Below are positions 1 to 5,093 of a stretch of DNA of 7,102 bases, piece after piece; within the stretch, counting starts at the first letter, position 1, and every line of letters starts with the position of its first letter. The stretch is from Oscillospiraceae bacterium. GTDB taxonomy: Bacteria; Bacillota; Clostridia; Oscillospirales; Ruminococcaceae. Under the pieces are notes generated by a model. It did no database searches and was not told where the DNA came from. It saw nothing but the letters and a program-made list of their open reading frames with translations. The translations under genes and the position numbers were made by a program. The DNA is taken from the NCBI GenBank assembly GCA_019420135.1, contig JAHZHS010000109.1:1-7102 (forward strand), written 5' to 3'.

Positions 1-335
1 ATGAGGACGGCAAGGCCATGGCGGACCTCATCACCATGGCAGACGAGCAGGTGGAGACCAAGAACGGCATCACCCTGTTTGACCCGGTAGAAACCTGGAA
101 AGAGCGCACCTACGTCAACTGCACGGCGCGCTGCCTGTCCACACCCATCTACCAGCAGGGCAAGCGGGTCTACACCTCGCCCAACCTCAGCGACATCCGC
201 AAATTCTGCAAGGCCCAGGTCAACACCCTGTGGGACGAAGTCAAGCGCTTTGAAAATCCGCACCGTTATTATGTGGACCTCAGCCAGAAACTGTGGGATA
301 CCCGCAGCGAGCTGCTCAAGCGCCTGTCCAAATAA
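1..335 (+). CDS. pncB: Nicotinate phosphoribosyltransferase, C-terminal part (5' truncated)
   Basis: The first two bases complete a codon cut by the window edge, and the frame is open from position 3 to the TAA at 333-335, giving about 110 residues. The sequence matches, from memory, the C-terminal end of Firmicute nicotinate phosphoribosyltransferases: a GKAMADLI segment, ITLFDP, a TWKERT segment, a 'PIYQQGKRVYTSP' linker, then VNTLWDEVKRFENPH and YYVDLSQKLWDTR just before the end. The enzyme couples nicotinate and PRPP (with ATP hydrolysis) to nicotinate mononucleotide, the first step of the Preiss-Handler NAD salvage route in the cytosol. The catalytic core and phosphohistidine region lie upstream of the window and cannot be checked. 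A GC-rich hairpin 21 bases after the stop suggests this gene ends its transcript. Identification is confident; completeness is unknown. Confidence 0.93.
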   Translation, partial: EDGKAMADLITMADEQVETKNGITLFDPVETWKERTYVNCTARCLSTPIYQQGKRVYTSPNLSDIRKFCKAQVNTLWDEVKRFENPHRYYVDLSQKLWDTRSELLKRLSK

Positions 336-356
336 ATACGCTGTCTGAAAAAGAGT

Positions 357-400
357 ACCGGGCCGCCGGAGGATTCAGTATCCCCGGCGGCCCGGTTTCT
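357..400 (+). terminator. Intrinsic terminator after pncB
   Basis: A perfect 13-bp stem (357-369 with 384-396, mostly G/C) closes a 14-base loop and is followed by TTTCTGT, a short imperfect T run. An A-rich stretch precedes it. Its place 21 bases after the pncB stop fits a factor-independent terminator. The weak T run is the only reservation. Confidence 0.75.
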
Positions 401-409
401 GTATCAGGA

Positions 410-512
410 GGAAAAATCCGCCAAATTCATTACGAATTGGTTACTCCGACGGCATCGGGCACACAATAAAGCAGACGGATTTCTTTCCAGCGGACAGACA
501 GGGAAAAATCCG
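410..512 (+). other. Leader with repeated GGAAAAATCCG and alternative hairpins
   Basis: The 11-mer GGAAAAATCCG occurs at 410-420 and again at 502-512. Between them, 476-488 (CGGATTTCTTTCC) is complementary to both copies apart from one bulged C. The downstream pairing (476-488 with 501-512) gives a 12-bp bulged stem with a 12-base loop. The upstream pairing would be mutually exclusive with it. The element sits in the presumed leader of the membrane-protein gene at 537, ending 11 bases before its ribosome binding site. No T run follows, so it is not a terminator. A regulatory role is inference only; no clear promoter is visible in 397-536. Confidence 0.35.
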
Positions 513-536
513 GAATATGATTTAGGAGCGGATGTC

Positions 537-929
537 ATGCGGTGGATGGAAAAGCTGGTATTGTTTTGGATGGGCGGGGTGGCCTACCTGGGGGCGGAGA
601 TCGCATGGCGGGGTGTGACCCACTGGACCATGTTCTTTGCCGGGGGGATCAGCCTTTGCTGCCTGACCTGGCTGGACGCCTGCCCGGGATTGCCGGTCCT
701 GGCGGGGGCGGGGATCGGTGCGGCGGGCATCAGCGCCATGGAACTGGTGGGAGGTATTTTCTGCACCCAGCTGCTCAGGGTCCGTGTGTGGGATTACAGC
801 GCCGAGTGGGGAAATCTTCTGGGGTATGTCTGCCCGAAATATACCATGCTGTGGTACATTCTGTGCCTTTGGCTGCTGATCAACATGCGGCTGATACGAT
901 TGCCGGCAAGAATCCGGACCATAAATTGA
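537..929 (+). CDS. Small integral membrane protein, CmpB-like putative ABC transporter permease family
   Basis: This 130-residue protein has about four hydrophobic segments (roughly residues 5-22, 29-48, 52-72 and 102-119) and a short basic tail ending RLPARIRTIN. Conserved-looking motifs are E21 followed by a WRGVTHWTMFFAGG segment, then VWDYS (84-88) and NLLGYVCPKY (93-102). From memory these match the WDYS/NxxGxxC signature of the 'putative ABC-transporter type IV' (CmpB-like) membrane family common in Clostridia. Members are called transporter permeases, but a transport substrate is not established. The ATG at 537 is supported by AGGAG at 524-528, eight bases upstream. No ATPase or binding-protein gene lies nearby, which argues against a classical ABC transporter. 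It appears to be a single gene after the pncB terminator. Being a membrane protein is near certain; the family call is probable. Confidence 0.82.
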   Translation: MRWMEKLVLFWMGGVAYLGAEIAWRGVTHWTMFFAGGISLCCLTWLDACPGLPVLAGAGIGAAGISAMELVGGIFCTQLLRVRVWDYSAEWGNLLGYVCPKYTMLWYILCLWLLINMRLIRLPARIRTIN

Positions 930-930
930 A

Positions 931-948
931 AGTCCCTGCAAAGGGACT
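931..948 (+). other. Short stem-loop directly after the membrane-protein stop codon
   Basis: AGTCCCT (931-937) and AGGGACT (942-948) form a perfect 7-bp stem capped by a GCAA tetraloop of the stable GNRA class, one base after the stop codon. It is followed by AAAAAT and not by a T run, so it does not look like an intrinsic terminator on this strand. It may stabilise the transcript's 3' region or be chance. Confidence 0.35.
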
Positions 949-997
949 AAAAATAACTGCCCGATGAGCTGAAGTACCGTTTATGACCCTTTCTTTC

Positions 998-1006
998 TGC
1001 TATACT
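998..1006 (+). promoter_or_regulatory. Extended -10 promoter of the 37-residue gene
   Basis: TGCTATACT gives an extended -10 element (TG, one base, then TATACT with five of six consensus bases). No good -35 hexamer lies 16-18 bases upstream, which is tolerated by extended -10 promoters. A start near 1013 would leave a leader of about 25 bases containing the ribosome binding site at 1023-1029. Confidence 0.55.
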
Positions 1007-1037
1007 GCAATCAAAGGAAAGAAAGGTGGTCTCAACC

Positions 1038-1151
1038 ATGACAAATCAGTTTCGGAATGTAGGCGGTCACATCGAAGTGTATGATGCGTCGGGGGAATTT
1101 CTGTTCTCCGCCGATACCATGGAGGAGGCCTGGCGCGAGCTCTGCGCCTGA
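1038..1151 (+). CDS. Very small protein of 37 residues, function unknown
   Basis: An ATG at 1038 opens a 37-residue frame ending at TGA 1149-1151. It is preceded by AAGGTGG (1023-1029) at good spacing and by an extended -10 promoter. The protein starts MTNQFRNVGGHIEVYDASGE and continues with a FLFSADT segment, ending in an acidic helix-like EEAWRELCA. The pattern (GHIEVYD, turn, FLFSAD) suggests a two-strand hairpin followed by a helix. I have an impression that similar tiny proteins recur in Clostridia but cannot name a family. A single cysteine lies at residue 36. A hairpin overlaps the stop codon. It seems to have its own transcript, separate from the HAD gene, which has its own candidate promoter. 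Coding is likely; function is unknown. Confidence 0.68.
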   Translation: MTNQFRNVGGHIEVYDASGEFLFSADTMEEAWRELCA

Positions 1152-1182
1152 GCAGAGTGCTGGCCTTTCTGCTCAATGTTTT
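1149..1182 (+). terminator. Possible terminator overlapping the stop of the 37-residue gene
   Basis: TGAGCAGA (1149-1156) pairs perfectly with TCTGCTCA (1168-1175) around an 11-base loop, followed by TGTTTTCC. The stem is short (8 bp) and begins at the stop codon itself, and the T run is brief, so termination is plausible but may be leaky. Confidence 0.45.
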
Positions 1183-1294
1183 CCATCCCATCAAAAACTG
1201 CCGGGCCTGACTGCAAAATGCGGTTTTACGTTGAAAAAAGATTGCTGATTGACAGCCGCAAAGGCAGACCGACCGGGAAATTCTCTGCGTCCCC

Positions 1295-1323
1295 TTGTAA
1301 TTTTGCTCAAAAAAAGGTACACT
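1295..1323 (+). promoter_or_regulatory. Candidate promoter of the HAD-glycosyltransferase operon
   Basis: TTGTAA (1295-1300) and TACACT (1318-1323) are separated by 17 bases and each matches four of six consensus positions. This would start transcription near 1330, leaving a leader of about 38 bases before the TTG start at 1368. TATACC at 1332-1337 is an alternative -10 but has no matching -35. The call is moderate to weak. Confidence 0.4.
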
Positions 1324-1367
1324 TTTAGCAGTATACCCGTATCATTGCGCGACAGGAGGGAAACGCT

Positions 1368-2021
1368 TTGCAGCTTTTGCCTTATGCCATCCTGGACATG
1401 GACGGCACCCTGCTGGATTCCTCCGGCATGTGGGATGATGTTGCCCGCGGGCTGCTTGCCCAGTGGAATGCCGTCTACACCCAGGGCCAGGGGGACGACA
1501 CCATGACCATGACCATCGATGGAGCCGCCGCCTATTTTGTGGAGCAGTGCCATCTTCCGGTCACTCCCCAGGAACTGGCCCGGCAGATCCGGGACCGTGC
1601 CCGTCAGGCCTATGGCACCATTGCAAAGCTCAAACCCGGTGTGCGGGAGGCCATCGATCTGATGAAGTCCCGGGGCATGACTTTGTGTGTGGCATCCGGG
1701 ACCGAAAAGCCGCTGGTGGATGCCGCCCTGGAACAGTTCGGCATTCTGGACCGGTTTGCTTTTACAGTATCCTGCCAGACGCCGCGGGGCAAGGCGGAGC
1801 CGGAAGTATACCTGCGTGCCGCGCAAAAGCTGGGGGCAACCCCTGAGCAGATCATGGTGTTTGAGGACTCTCCGGTGGCGGTGCACACTGCCCGTCAGGC
1901 GGGATTTTACACCATCGGTGTGCTGGATGAACATACCAGGCCCCACTGGGAGGAAGTGCGCCGTGATGCAAATGCCGTGCTCACCGACTGGTCTGCCTGG
2001 TGCGCTGAGATGCGGGGATGA
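1368..2021 (+). CDS. HAD-superfamily phosphatase / phosphoglucomutase-like hydrolase
   Basis: This 217-residue protein shows all four HAD motifs: DMDGTLLD (10-17, nucleophile D10 and acid/base D12), ASGT (109-112, motif II with S110), GKAEPEVY (141-148, K142) and VFEDSPVAV (164-172, E166 and D167). A helical C1-type cap sits between motifs I and II (about 18-88). This is the usual length and layout of subfamily IA hydrolases, which include beta-phosphoglucomutase-like and sugar-phosphate phosphatases; the substrate cannot be read from the sequence. The start is TTG at 1368, chosen because AGGAGGG (1354-1360) lies seven bases upstream and the strand leading into motif I needs these residues. 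The glycosyltransferase gene begins 43 bases downstream, suggesting one transcript and perhaps a shared role in sugar or envelope metabolism, though that link is inference. Confidence 0.9.
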   Translation: MQLLPYAILDMDGTLLDSSGMWDDVARGLLAQWNAVYTQGQGDDTMTMTIDGAAAYFVEQCHLPVTPQELARQIRDRARQAYGTIAKLKPGVREAIDLMKSRGMTLCVASGTEKPLVDAALEQFGILDRFAFTVSCQTPRGKAEPEVYLRAAQKLGATPEQIMVFEDSPVAVHTARQAGFYTIGVLDEHTRPHWEEVRRDANAVLTDWSAWCAEMRG

Positions 2022-2064
2022 ACCCTGCTCCAACGATTACTGAGAAAGAGGATGGAATATTTTT

Positions 2065-3084
2065 ATGAAACTGATCACCTTCACTGTGCCGTGCTACAAT
2101 TCCGCCGACTATATGGATCGCTGCATCGAGACGCTGTTGCCTGCCGGCGAAGAGGCGGAGATCATTCTGGTGGATGACGGCTCCAAGGACGACACCGGCC
2201 GCATTGCGGACGAATATGCCGCCAAATACCCCGACATCGTGCGCGTCATTCATCAGGAAAACGGCGGCCACGGGGAGGGTGTCAACCAGGGCATCCGCAA
2301 TGCACAGGGCATGTACTTCAAGGTGGTGGATTCGGACGACTGGCTGGACGCCGACGCCCTGCAAAAGGTCATGGCCTGCCTGCGCAAGTTTGCCGAAATG
2401 GAAAAGCCGGTGGATCTGCTCCTTTGCAATTATGTCTATGAGCATGTAGCGGACAACACCCGCCATGTCATTTCCTACAAGGGCATCATGCCCCAGGACC
2501 GGGTCTTTGTCTGGCAGGAGTGCGGCAAATTCCCGCCGAGCCAGAACATCCTCATGCACAGCGTCATTTACCGCACCCAGGTGCTGCGGGACAGCGGCAT
2601 TGAGCTGCCCAAGCATACCTTCTACGTGGATAACATCTTTGTCTATCAGCCGTTGCCCTACGTGCAGACGCTGTACTATCTCAACCTGGATCTTTACCGC
2701 TACTTCATCGGCCGCGAGGACCAAAGCGTCAACGAAAAGATCATGGTCAAGCGTGTGGATCAGCAGGTCCTGGTCACCAAGATCATGATTGACGCGGTGG
2801 ATCTCTACGCCCTGCCGCCGGAGCAGAAAAAGCTGCGGGCCTATATGTTCAACTACCTGTTCATGATGATGACCATTTCCATGGTTTTCCTCACCATGGA
2901 CGGCAGCGCCGAGGCTCTGGAAAAGAAGAAAATCCTGTGGGCCTATATGCGCCATCGGGATCAGCGCCTGTACAAGCGCTGCCGCCTGTCGCTGGCGGGC
3001 CTGTGCGATCTGCCCGGTGCTGTCGGCCGCAAGATCTGCCTGGGCGGTTACCGCATCGCGCAGAAGATCTTCAAATTCAATTGA
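2065..3084 (+). CDS. Glycosyltransferase family 2 (GT-A fold)
   Basis: A 339-residue protein with an N-terminal GT-A domain: FTVPCYNSADYMDRCI (6-21), VDDGS (36-40, nucleotide-binding aspartates), GGHGEGVNQG (67-76) and DSDDW (89-93, the DxD metal and nucleotide-sugar site). The C-terminal half includes YVDNIFVYQPLPY (187-199) and LYRYFIGREDQSVNE (210-224), and a hydrophobic, methionine-rich segment (about 259-278). The basic tail ends KIFKFN. Such enzymes transfer a sugar from a nucleotide-sugar to a polysaccharide, teichoic-type polymer or lipid acceptor, usually at the inner membrane face. The exact donor and acceptor are unknown. The ATG at 2065 has a purine-rich site, AGAGGATGGAA (2047-2057), upstream. 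It follows the HAD gene after 43 bases and ends before a shared hairpin. No other polysaccharide-cluster genes are visible, so it may be a stand-alone enzyme. Confidence 0.92.
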   Translation: MKLITFTVPCYNSADYMDRCIETLLPAGEEAEIILVDDGSKDDTGRIADEYAAKYPDIVRVIHQENGGHGEGVNQGIRNAQGMYFKVVDSDDWLDADALQKVMACLRKFAEMEKPVDLLLCNYVYEHVADNTRHVISYKGIMPQDRVFVWQECGKFPPSQNILMHSVIYRTQVLRDSGIELPKHTFYVDNIFVYQPLPYVQTLYYLNLDLYRYFIGREDQSVNEKIMVKRVDQQVLVTKIMIDAVDLYALPPEQKKLRAYMFNYLFMMMTISMVFLTMDGSAEALEKKKILWAYMRHRDQRLYKRCRLSLAGLCDLPGAVGRKICLGGYRIAQKIFKFN

Positions 3085-3102
3085 TCTCTCCATTGCACTG
3101 GA

Positions 3103-3154
3103 GGAAAGCGCCCCTCACAGCCGCGCGTATCGTCGGCCGGGAGGGGCGCTTTCC
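3103..3154. terminator. Bidirectional hairpin between convergent glycosyltransferase and merR genes
   Basis: A perfect 14-bp stem (3103-3116 with 3141-3154) encloses a 24-base loop that itself can form a GCCG/CGGC inner stem (3120-3123 with 3134-3137). The outer ends are GGAAAG and CTTTCC, so either transcript has only a short U run within the stem end. It lies in the 97-base gap between two convergent genes, which supports a terminator shared by both strands. The lack of a long T run is the weak point. Confidence 0.7.
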
Positions 3155-3181
3155 GTATGGCAGAGAGAAACCCGGAGGAAG

Positions 3182-4096
3182 TCAGACAGTTTTGTCCCGG
3201 TGTCCCGGCCCGCGCTTGCCGTTCTCGTTGAAAGTAAGGAAGTAGTTGCGGACGGATAAGACACCGCCCAGCACCCAGAAGGAGACAAGCAAGACCCAGA
3301 AGCTCGGCTCCCGGCGGCTGGCGTCGTCGCTGACACACCAGAGATAAACGGAAAACACAAGGGGCAGAACCATGGGCAGACCGGCATTCAGAAACCGCTG
3401 CAAAAAACGGCGGATCGGGCTGGCGGGCGGCAGCATGTCGTCAGCATGGACAGCTGTGCAAAGAATGGAGGCCACCGGGATGCCCTGCACATGAGTGTAG
3501 TTGCGTTGGGCGGTAAACGGAATGCCGTCAATGGTGAATTCGGGATACATGCTTTCCTTGGTGATGACCAGATCCAGGCCGTTGTCTCTGGCATAGGCGA
3601 ACAGCGCATCGGAAAACTCCTGGGGCGTGGTGACCGCGCCGTCGGGAAAAAAGGTGAACCGCAGTTCATGCTGTGCCCGGGCAAAGGCTTTATAGTCGTC
3701 CACCCACCCGGTAAAAAAGCCGCCGGTCTTTTGCGGGGCAGCGGCCTGGGTCAGCACCTGGTCAATGTCCAGCGTCTGAATCTGCTGTCCCTGCAGCCCG
3801 TCACACAGCTGAATGGCACCCTGCAGTTCCTCCTGACGGCGAAGCAGGCGTTCCTTGTGGCGTGCGGCGGCCTGGGGCAGGGGACAGCTGCCGGCCAGGA
3901 TGTCCCGGATATCCTCAAGGGGCATGTCCGTCATGCGCAGCATGCGGATCAATTTGAGAGTGCGGATATCCTCGTCGGTGTATTCCCGGTAACTGTTGTT
4001 GGCGTTGCGTTCGGGATGGAGCAAGCCCTGGGCTTCGTAAAAACGGATGTTGCGGCGGGAAATGCCGGTCTCAGTCTCGGCCTGTTTGATGTTCAT
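3182..4096 (-). CDS. MerR-family transcriptional regulator with two C-terminal membrane segments
   Basis: This 304-residue protein begins MNIKQAETETGISRRNIRFY, the MerR winged-helix start (helix-turn-helix about 2-20), followed by EAQGLLHPERN and YREYTDEDIRTLKLIRMLR (36-54) and MPLEDIRDIL (58-67). A charged helix (about 76-100) should form the dimer coiled coil. Residues about 125-215 form an unassigned domain (FFTGWVDDYKAF, LDLVITKESMYPEFTIDGIPF). Two hydrophobic segments (about 238-254 and 265-283) near the end suggest membrane anchoring, unlike metal sensors such as CueR, which are about 130 residues. No paired metal-binding cysteines are seen. The ATG at 4096-4094 is favoured over upstream starts by AAAGGAG at 4110-4104. 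It is divergent from a small membrane-protein gene and faces a MerR-type promoter at 4524-4554. Its ligand is unknown; control of these neighbours is inference. Confidence 0.9.
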   Translation of the reverse strand: MNIKQAETETGISRRNIRFYEAQGLLHPERNANNSYREYTDEDIRTLKLIRMLRMTDMPLEDIRDILAGSCPLPQAAARHKERLLRRQEELQGAIQLCDGLQGQQIQTLDIDQVLTQAAAPQKTGGFFTGWVDDYKAFARAQHELRFTFFPDGAVTTPQEFSDALFAYARDNGLDLVITKESMYPEFTIDGIPFTAQRNYTHVQGIPVASILCTAVHADDMLPPASPIRRFLQRFLNAGLPMVLPLVFSVYLWCVSDDASRREPSFWVLLVSFWVLGGVLSVRNYFLTFNENGKRGPGHRDKTV

Positions 4097-4144
4097 AAAA
4101 ATTCTCCTTTCTGAGGAAAGACTCCTGCTGCAAAAGTGTTTCAC

Positions 4145-4167
4145 GCTGGGAATGGATGTGGTATAAT
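4145..4167 (+). promoter_or_regulatory. Extended -10 promoter for the 80-residue membrane protein
   Basis: A perfect TATAAT (4162-4167) is preceded by TGG, making an extended -10. The -35 region is poor, so activation by a regulator or reliance on the extended -10 is possible. ACGCTG (4143-4148) and CAGCGT (4175-4180) form a 6-bp inverted repeat flanking the -10, a possible operator. The start would be near 4174, giving a leader of about 35 bases. The GGTATA part also reads as a weak -10 on the other strand, so a merR promoter may overlap it. Confidence 0.6.
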
Positions 4168-4208
4168 TGGACAACAGCGTTACATACGGGAACAGGGAGG
4201 GATGGCTG

Positions 4209-4451
4209 ATGAAGAAAATTGCGTTTTGGGGCAGTGTGATCGCCCTTGTTGTCTGGGTTCTGGCGCTGATGATCATGGGACTCGCTATATTCAACGGTTT
4301 CGATACAGTGGTCATCAGGAACTGCAGCTATGTTATGCTCGGCTGCCTGGTTGTGTTGGCTCCCTGTACGGGTTACCGCGCCTGGCTGAAGCAGCAGGAG
4401 TATGAGGAGCTGAAAGAGCCCGTGCGTCAACTGAAAGAAAACCGGAAGTAG
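4209..4451 (+). CDS. Small membrane protein of 80 residues, function unknown
   Basis: Starts MKKIAFWGSVIALVVWVLAL and has a long first hydrophobic segment (about 4-28), a short polar loop (FNGFDTVVIRN), a second hydrophobic segment (about 40-54) and a charged, probably cytoplasmic helix (57-80, with KQQEYEELKEPVRQLKENRK). Positive charges at the very start and in the tail fit both ends being cytoplasmic. The ATG at 4209 is preferred because GGGAGG (4195-4200) sits eight bases upstream; the in-frame TTG at 4167 lies inside the -10 element and cannot be the start. No family is recognised. The gene is divergent from merR with 112 bases between start codons, so it is a plausible MerR target or partner. 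The promoter at 4524-4554 would make RNA antisense to it. Confidence 0.75.
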   Translation: MKKIAFWGSVIALVVWVLALMIMGLAIFNGFDTVVIRNCSYVMLGCLVVLAPCTGYRAWLKQQEYEELKEPVRQLKENRK

Positions 4452-4461
4452 TTTCTGTGTG

Positions 4462-4510
4462 GGGGAGGCCGGTCCTTGACGGCATGCCCGGCGTACCCCT
4501 TGCTATGTAT
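4462..4510 (+). terminator. Weak candidate terminator after the 80-residue gene
   Basis: GGGG (4462-4465) can pair with CCCC (4496-4499), and GCCGG (4468-4472) with CCGGC (4488-4492), separated by small internal loops, followed by a T-rich but interrupted stretch. It lies 10 bases after the stop codon. The broken stem and scattered Ts make this uncertain. Confidence 0.4.
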
Positions 4511-4531
4511 TTCTTTTGACCTCATTATACT
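4500..4531 (+). promoter_or_regulatory. Weak candidate promoter for the downstream operon
   Basis: TTGCTA (4500-4505) and TATACT (4526-4531) lie 20 bases apart on the plus strand, overlapping the minus-strand MerR-type promoter. TATAAA at 4555-4560 is an alternative -10 lacking a good -35. One of these would be needed to transcribe the structured leader and the operon beginning at 4701. The long spacing makes the call weak, though it could mean regulator dependence. Confidence 0.3.
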
Positions 4532-4554
4532 GGTTCCAGTTGGTGGAAGGTCAA
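4524..4554 (-). promoter_or_regulatory. MerR-type promoter with 19-bp spacer and operator dyad, facing merR
   Basis: Read on the minus strand, TTGACC (4554-4549) and a perfect TATAAT (4529-4524) are separated by 19 bases, the over-long spacing typical of promoters activated by MerR-family proteins. The spacer contains the dyad TTCCA-N5-TGGAA (4534-4538 and 4544-4548), and the overall look (TTGACCTTCC...TGGAA) resembles known CueR/ZntR-type operators. A further inverted repeat, TTGACCT/AGGTCAA, spans 4516-4554. Transcription would run antisense through the 80-residue gene and on toward merR about 420 bases away. No convincing minus-strand gene begins closer. Binding by the local MerR protein is inference. 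Confidence 0.65.
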
Positions 4555-4571
4555 TATAAAACCGAGAAAAA

Positions 4572-4661
4572 GGCGCACAATTCTGCCGGGAGGGATAGAG
4601 AGCCTTCTGACAAAGCCGTAATCACCGCGGCGCGGCGGGCGGAATGGGGATTTTGTGTGCC
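4572..4661 (+). other. Candidate structured RNA leader of the cca operon
   Basis: GGCGCACAA (4572-4580) can pair with TTGTGTGCC (4653-4661), nine pairs including one G-U. Stacked inside, 4581-4587 pairs with 4638-4644, including one G-U. Inner hairpins are possible at 4590-4594/4603-4607 and 4615-4618/4628-4631, giving a closed, branched fold of about 90 bases. It ends 24 bases before the ribosome binding site of the gene at 4701. It matches no riboswitch or T-box I recognise and no T run follows, so any control would act on translation or by binding a protein. The region is GC-rich, so chance folding is possible. Confidence 0.35.
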
Positions 4662-4700
4662 AATCGTTACACGTAAAAATTGAAAGAGGGGGAACCTTTT

Positions 4701-5093
4701 ATGTATACTGCAGGAGATTCGATGCTGGAAGTCCGGGAACTGCTCATCAAGGCTTTTGCCAGCGCCTGGCGCGAGAGTGAGCAGGCAACCGACCGGGATA
4801 CCTATATCACCAGCAGCATCAATGTTATCAATTCCATTCAGATCCAGCCTGAGATGATTTATGCCGAGGAGGGCCAGGGCCTGGTGGATGGAGAAAAGCT
4901 GGACCATATCGAGGACCTGGTCCGTGCGGACGGCACCTGGGTTTATTACGGCGTCCCGGCGGAGAATTTCTTTCTCGTGACCTGGATGCCCGATGTGGAG
5001 GCTGCCCGCCAGAAGGTGGAAGCCCTGCGCCAGGAGGGCGACTGCATTGCCTGCCTGGTGGATCTGAACGAGCAATGGCAGTTTGGTGAATGA
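4701..5093 (+). CDS. Unrecognised 130-residue protein, translationally coupled to cca
   Basis: Starts MYTAGDSMLEVRELLIKAFA and is soluble-looking: an N-terminal helix, a mixed middle with DTYITSSINVINSIQIQPEM (32-51), an acidic stretch (EEGQGLVDGEKLDHIEDL), then GTWVYYGVPAENFFLVTWMPDV (78-99), a helix (AARQKVEALRQEG) and a final strand-like CIACLVDLNEQWQF. Alternating strands and helices suggest a small alpha/beta fold. No family is recognised and there is no signal peptide or membrane segment. The ATG at 4701 is chosen because GAGGGGG (4686-4692) lies eight bases upstream; an in-frame TTG at 4680 has no comparable site. Its stop overlaps the cca start (ATGA, 5090-5093), so the two are almost certainly co-translated, which hints at a role near tRNA maturation but does not prove one. 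Coding is confident; function is unknown. Confidence 0.85.
   Translation: MYTAGDSMLEVRELLIKAFASAWRESEQATDRDTYITSSINVINSIQIQPEMIYAEEGQGLVDGEKLDHIEDLVRADGTWVYYGVPAENFFLVTWMPDVEAARQKVEALRQEGDCIACLVDLNEQWQFGE

Noticed and set aside
1191..3093. Two long minus-strand open frames opposite the HAD and glycosyltransferase genes
   Set aside because: Both mirror well-supported plus-strand genes with intact motifs; the predicted proteins have no recognisable domain and no start signals.
4143..4161. MerR-type operator for the promoter at 4162
   Set aside because: There is no dyad inside the 19 bases upstream of TATAAT and no acceptable -35 at that spacing, so it does not match the MerR-promoter layout seen at 4524-4554.
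4097..4315. Upstream extension of the merR frame by 73 residues
   Set aside because: The added residues show no MerR-like features, cross the divergent promoter, and the ATG at 4096 has an ideal AAAGGAG site and begins the canonical helix-turn-helix.
4136..4405. Alternative plus-strand frame through the 80-residue gene, including an ATG at 4202
   Set aside because: The ATG is only one base past the GGGAGG site, and the protein lacks the clear membrane segments seen in the frame starting at 4209.
4440..4485. Small minus-strand ORF downstream of the MerR-type promoter (ATG at 4485)
   Set aside because: It would encode about 50 residues antisense to the 80-residue gene, without motifs, and appears to be only a shadow frame.
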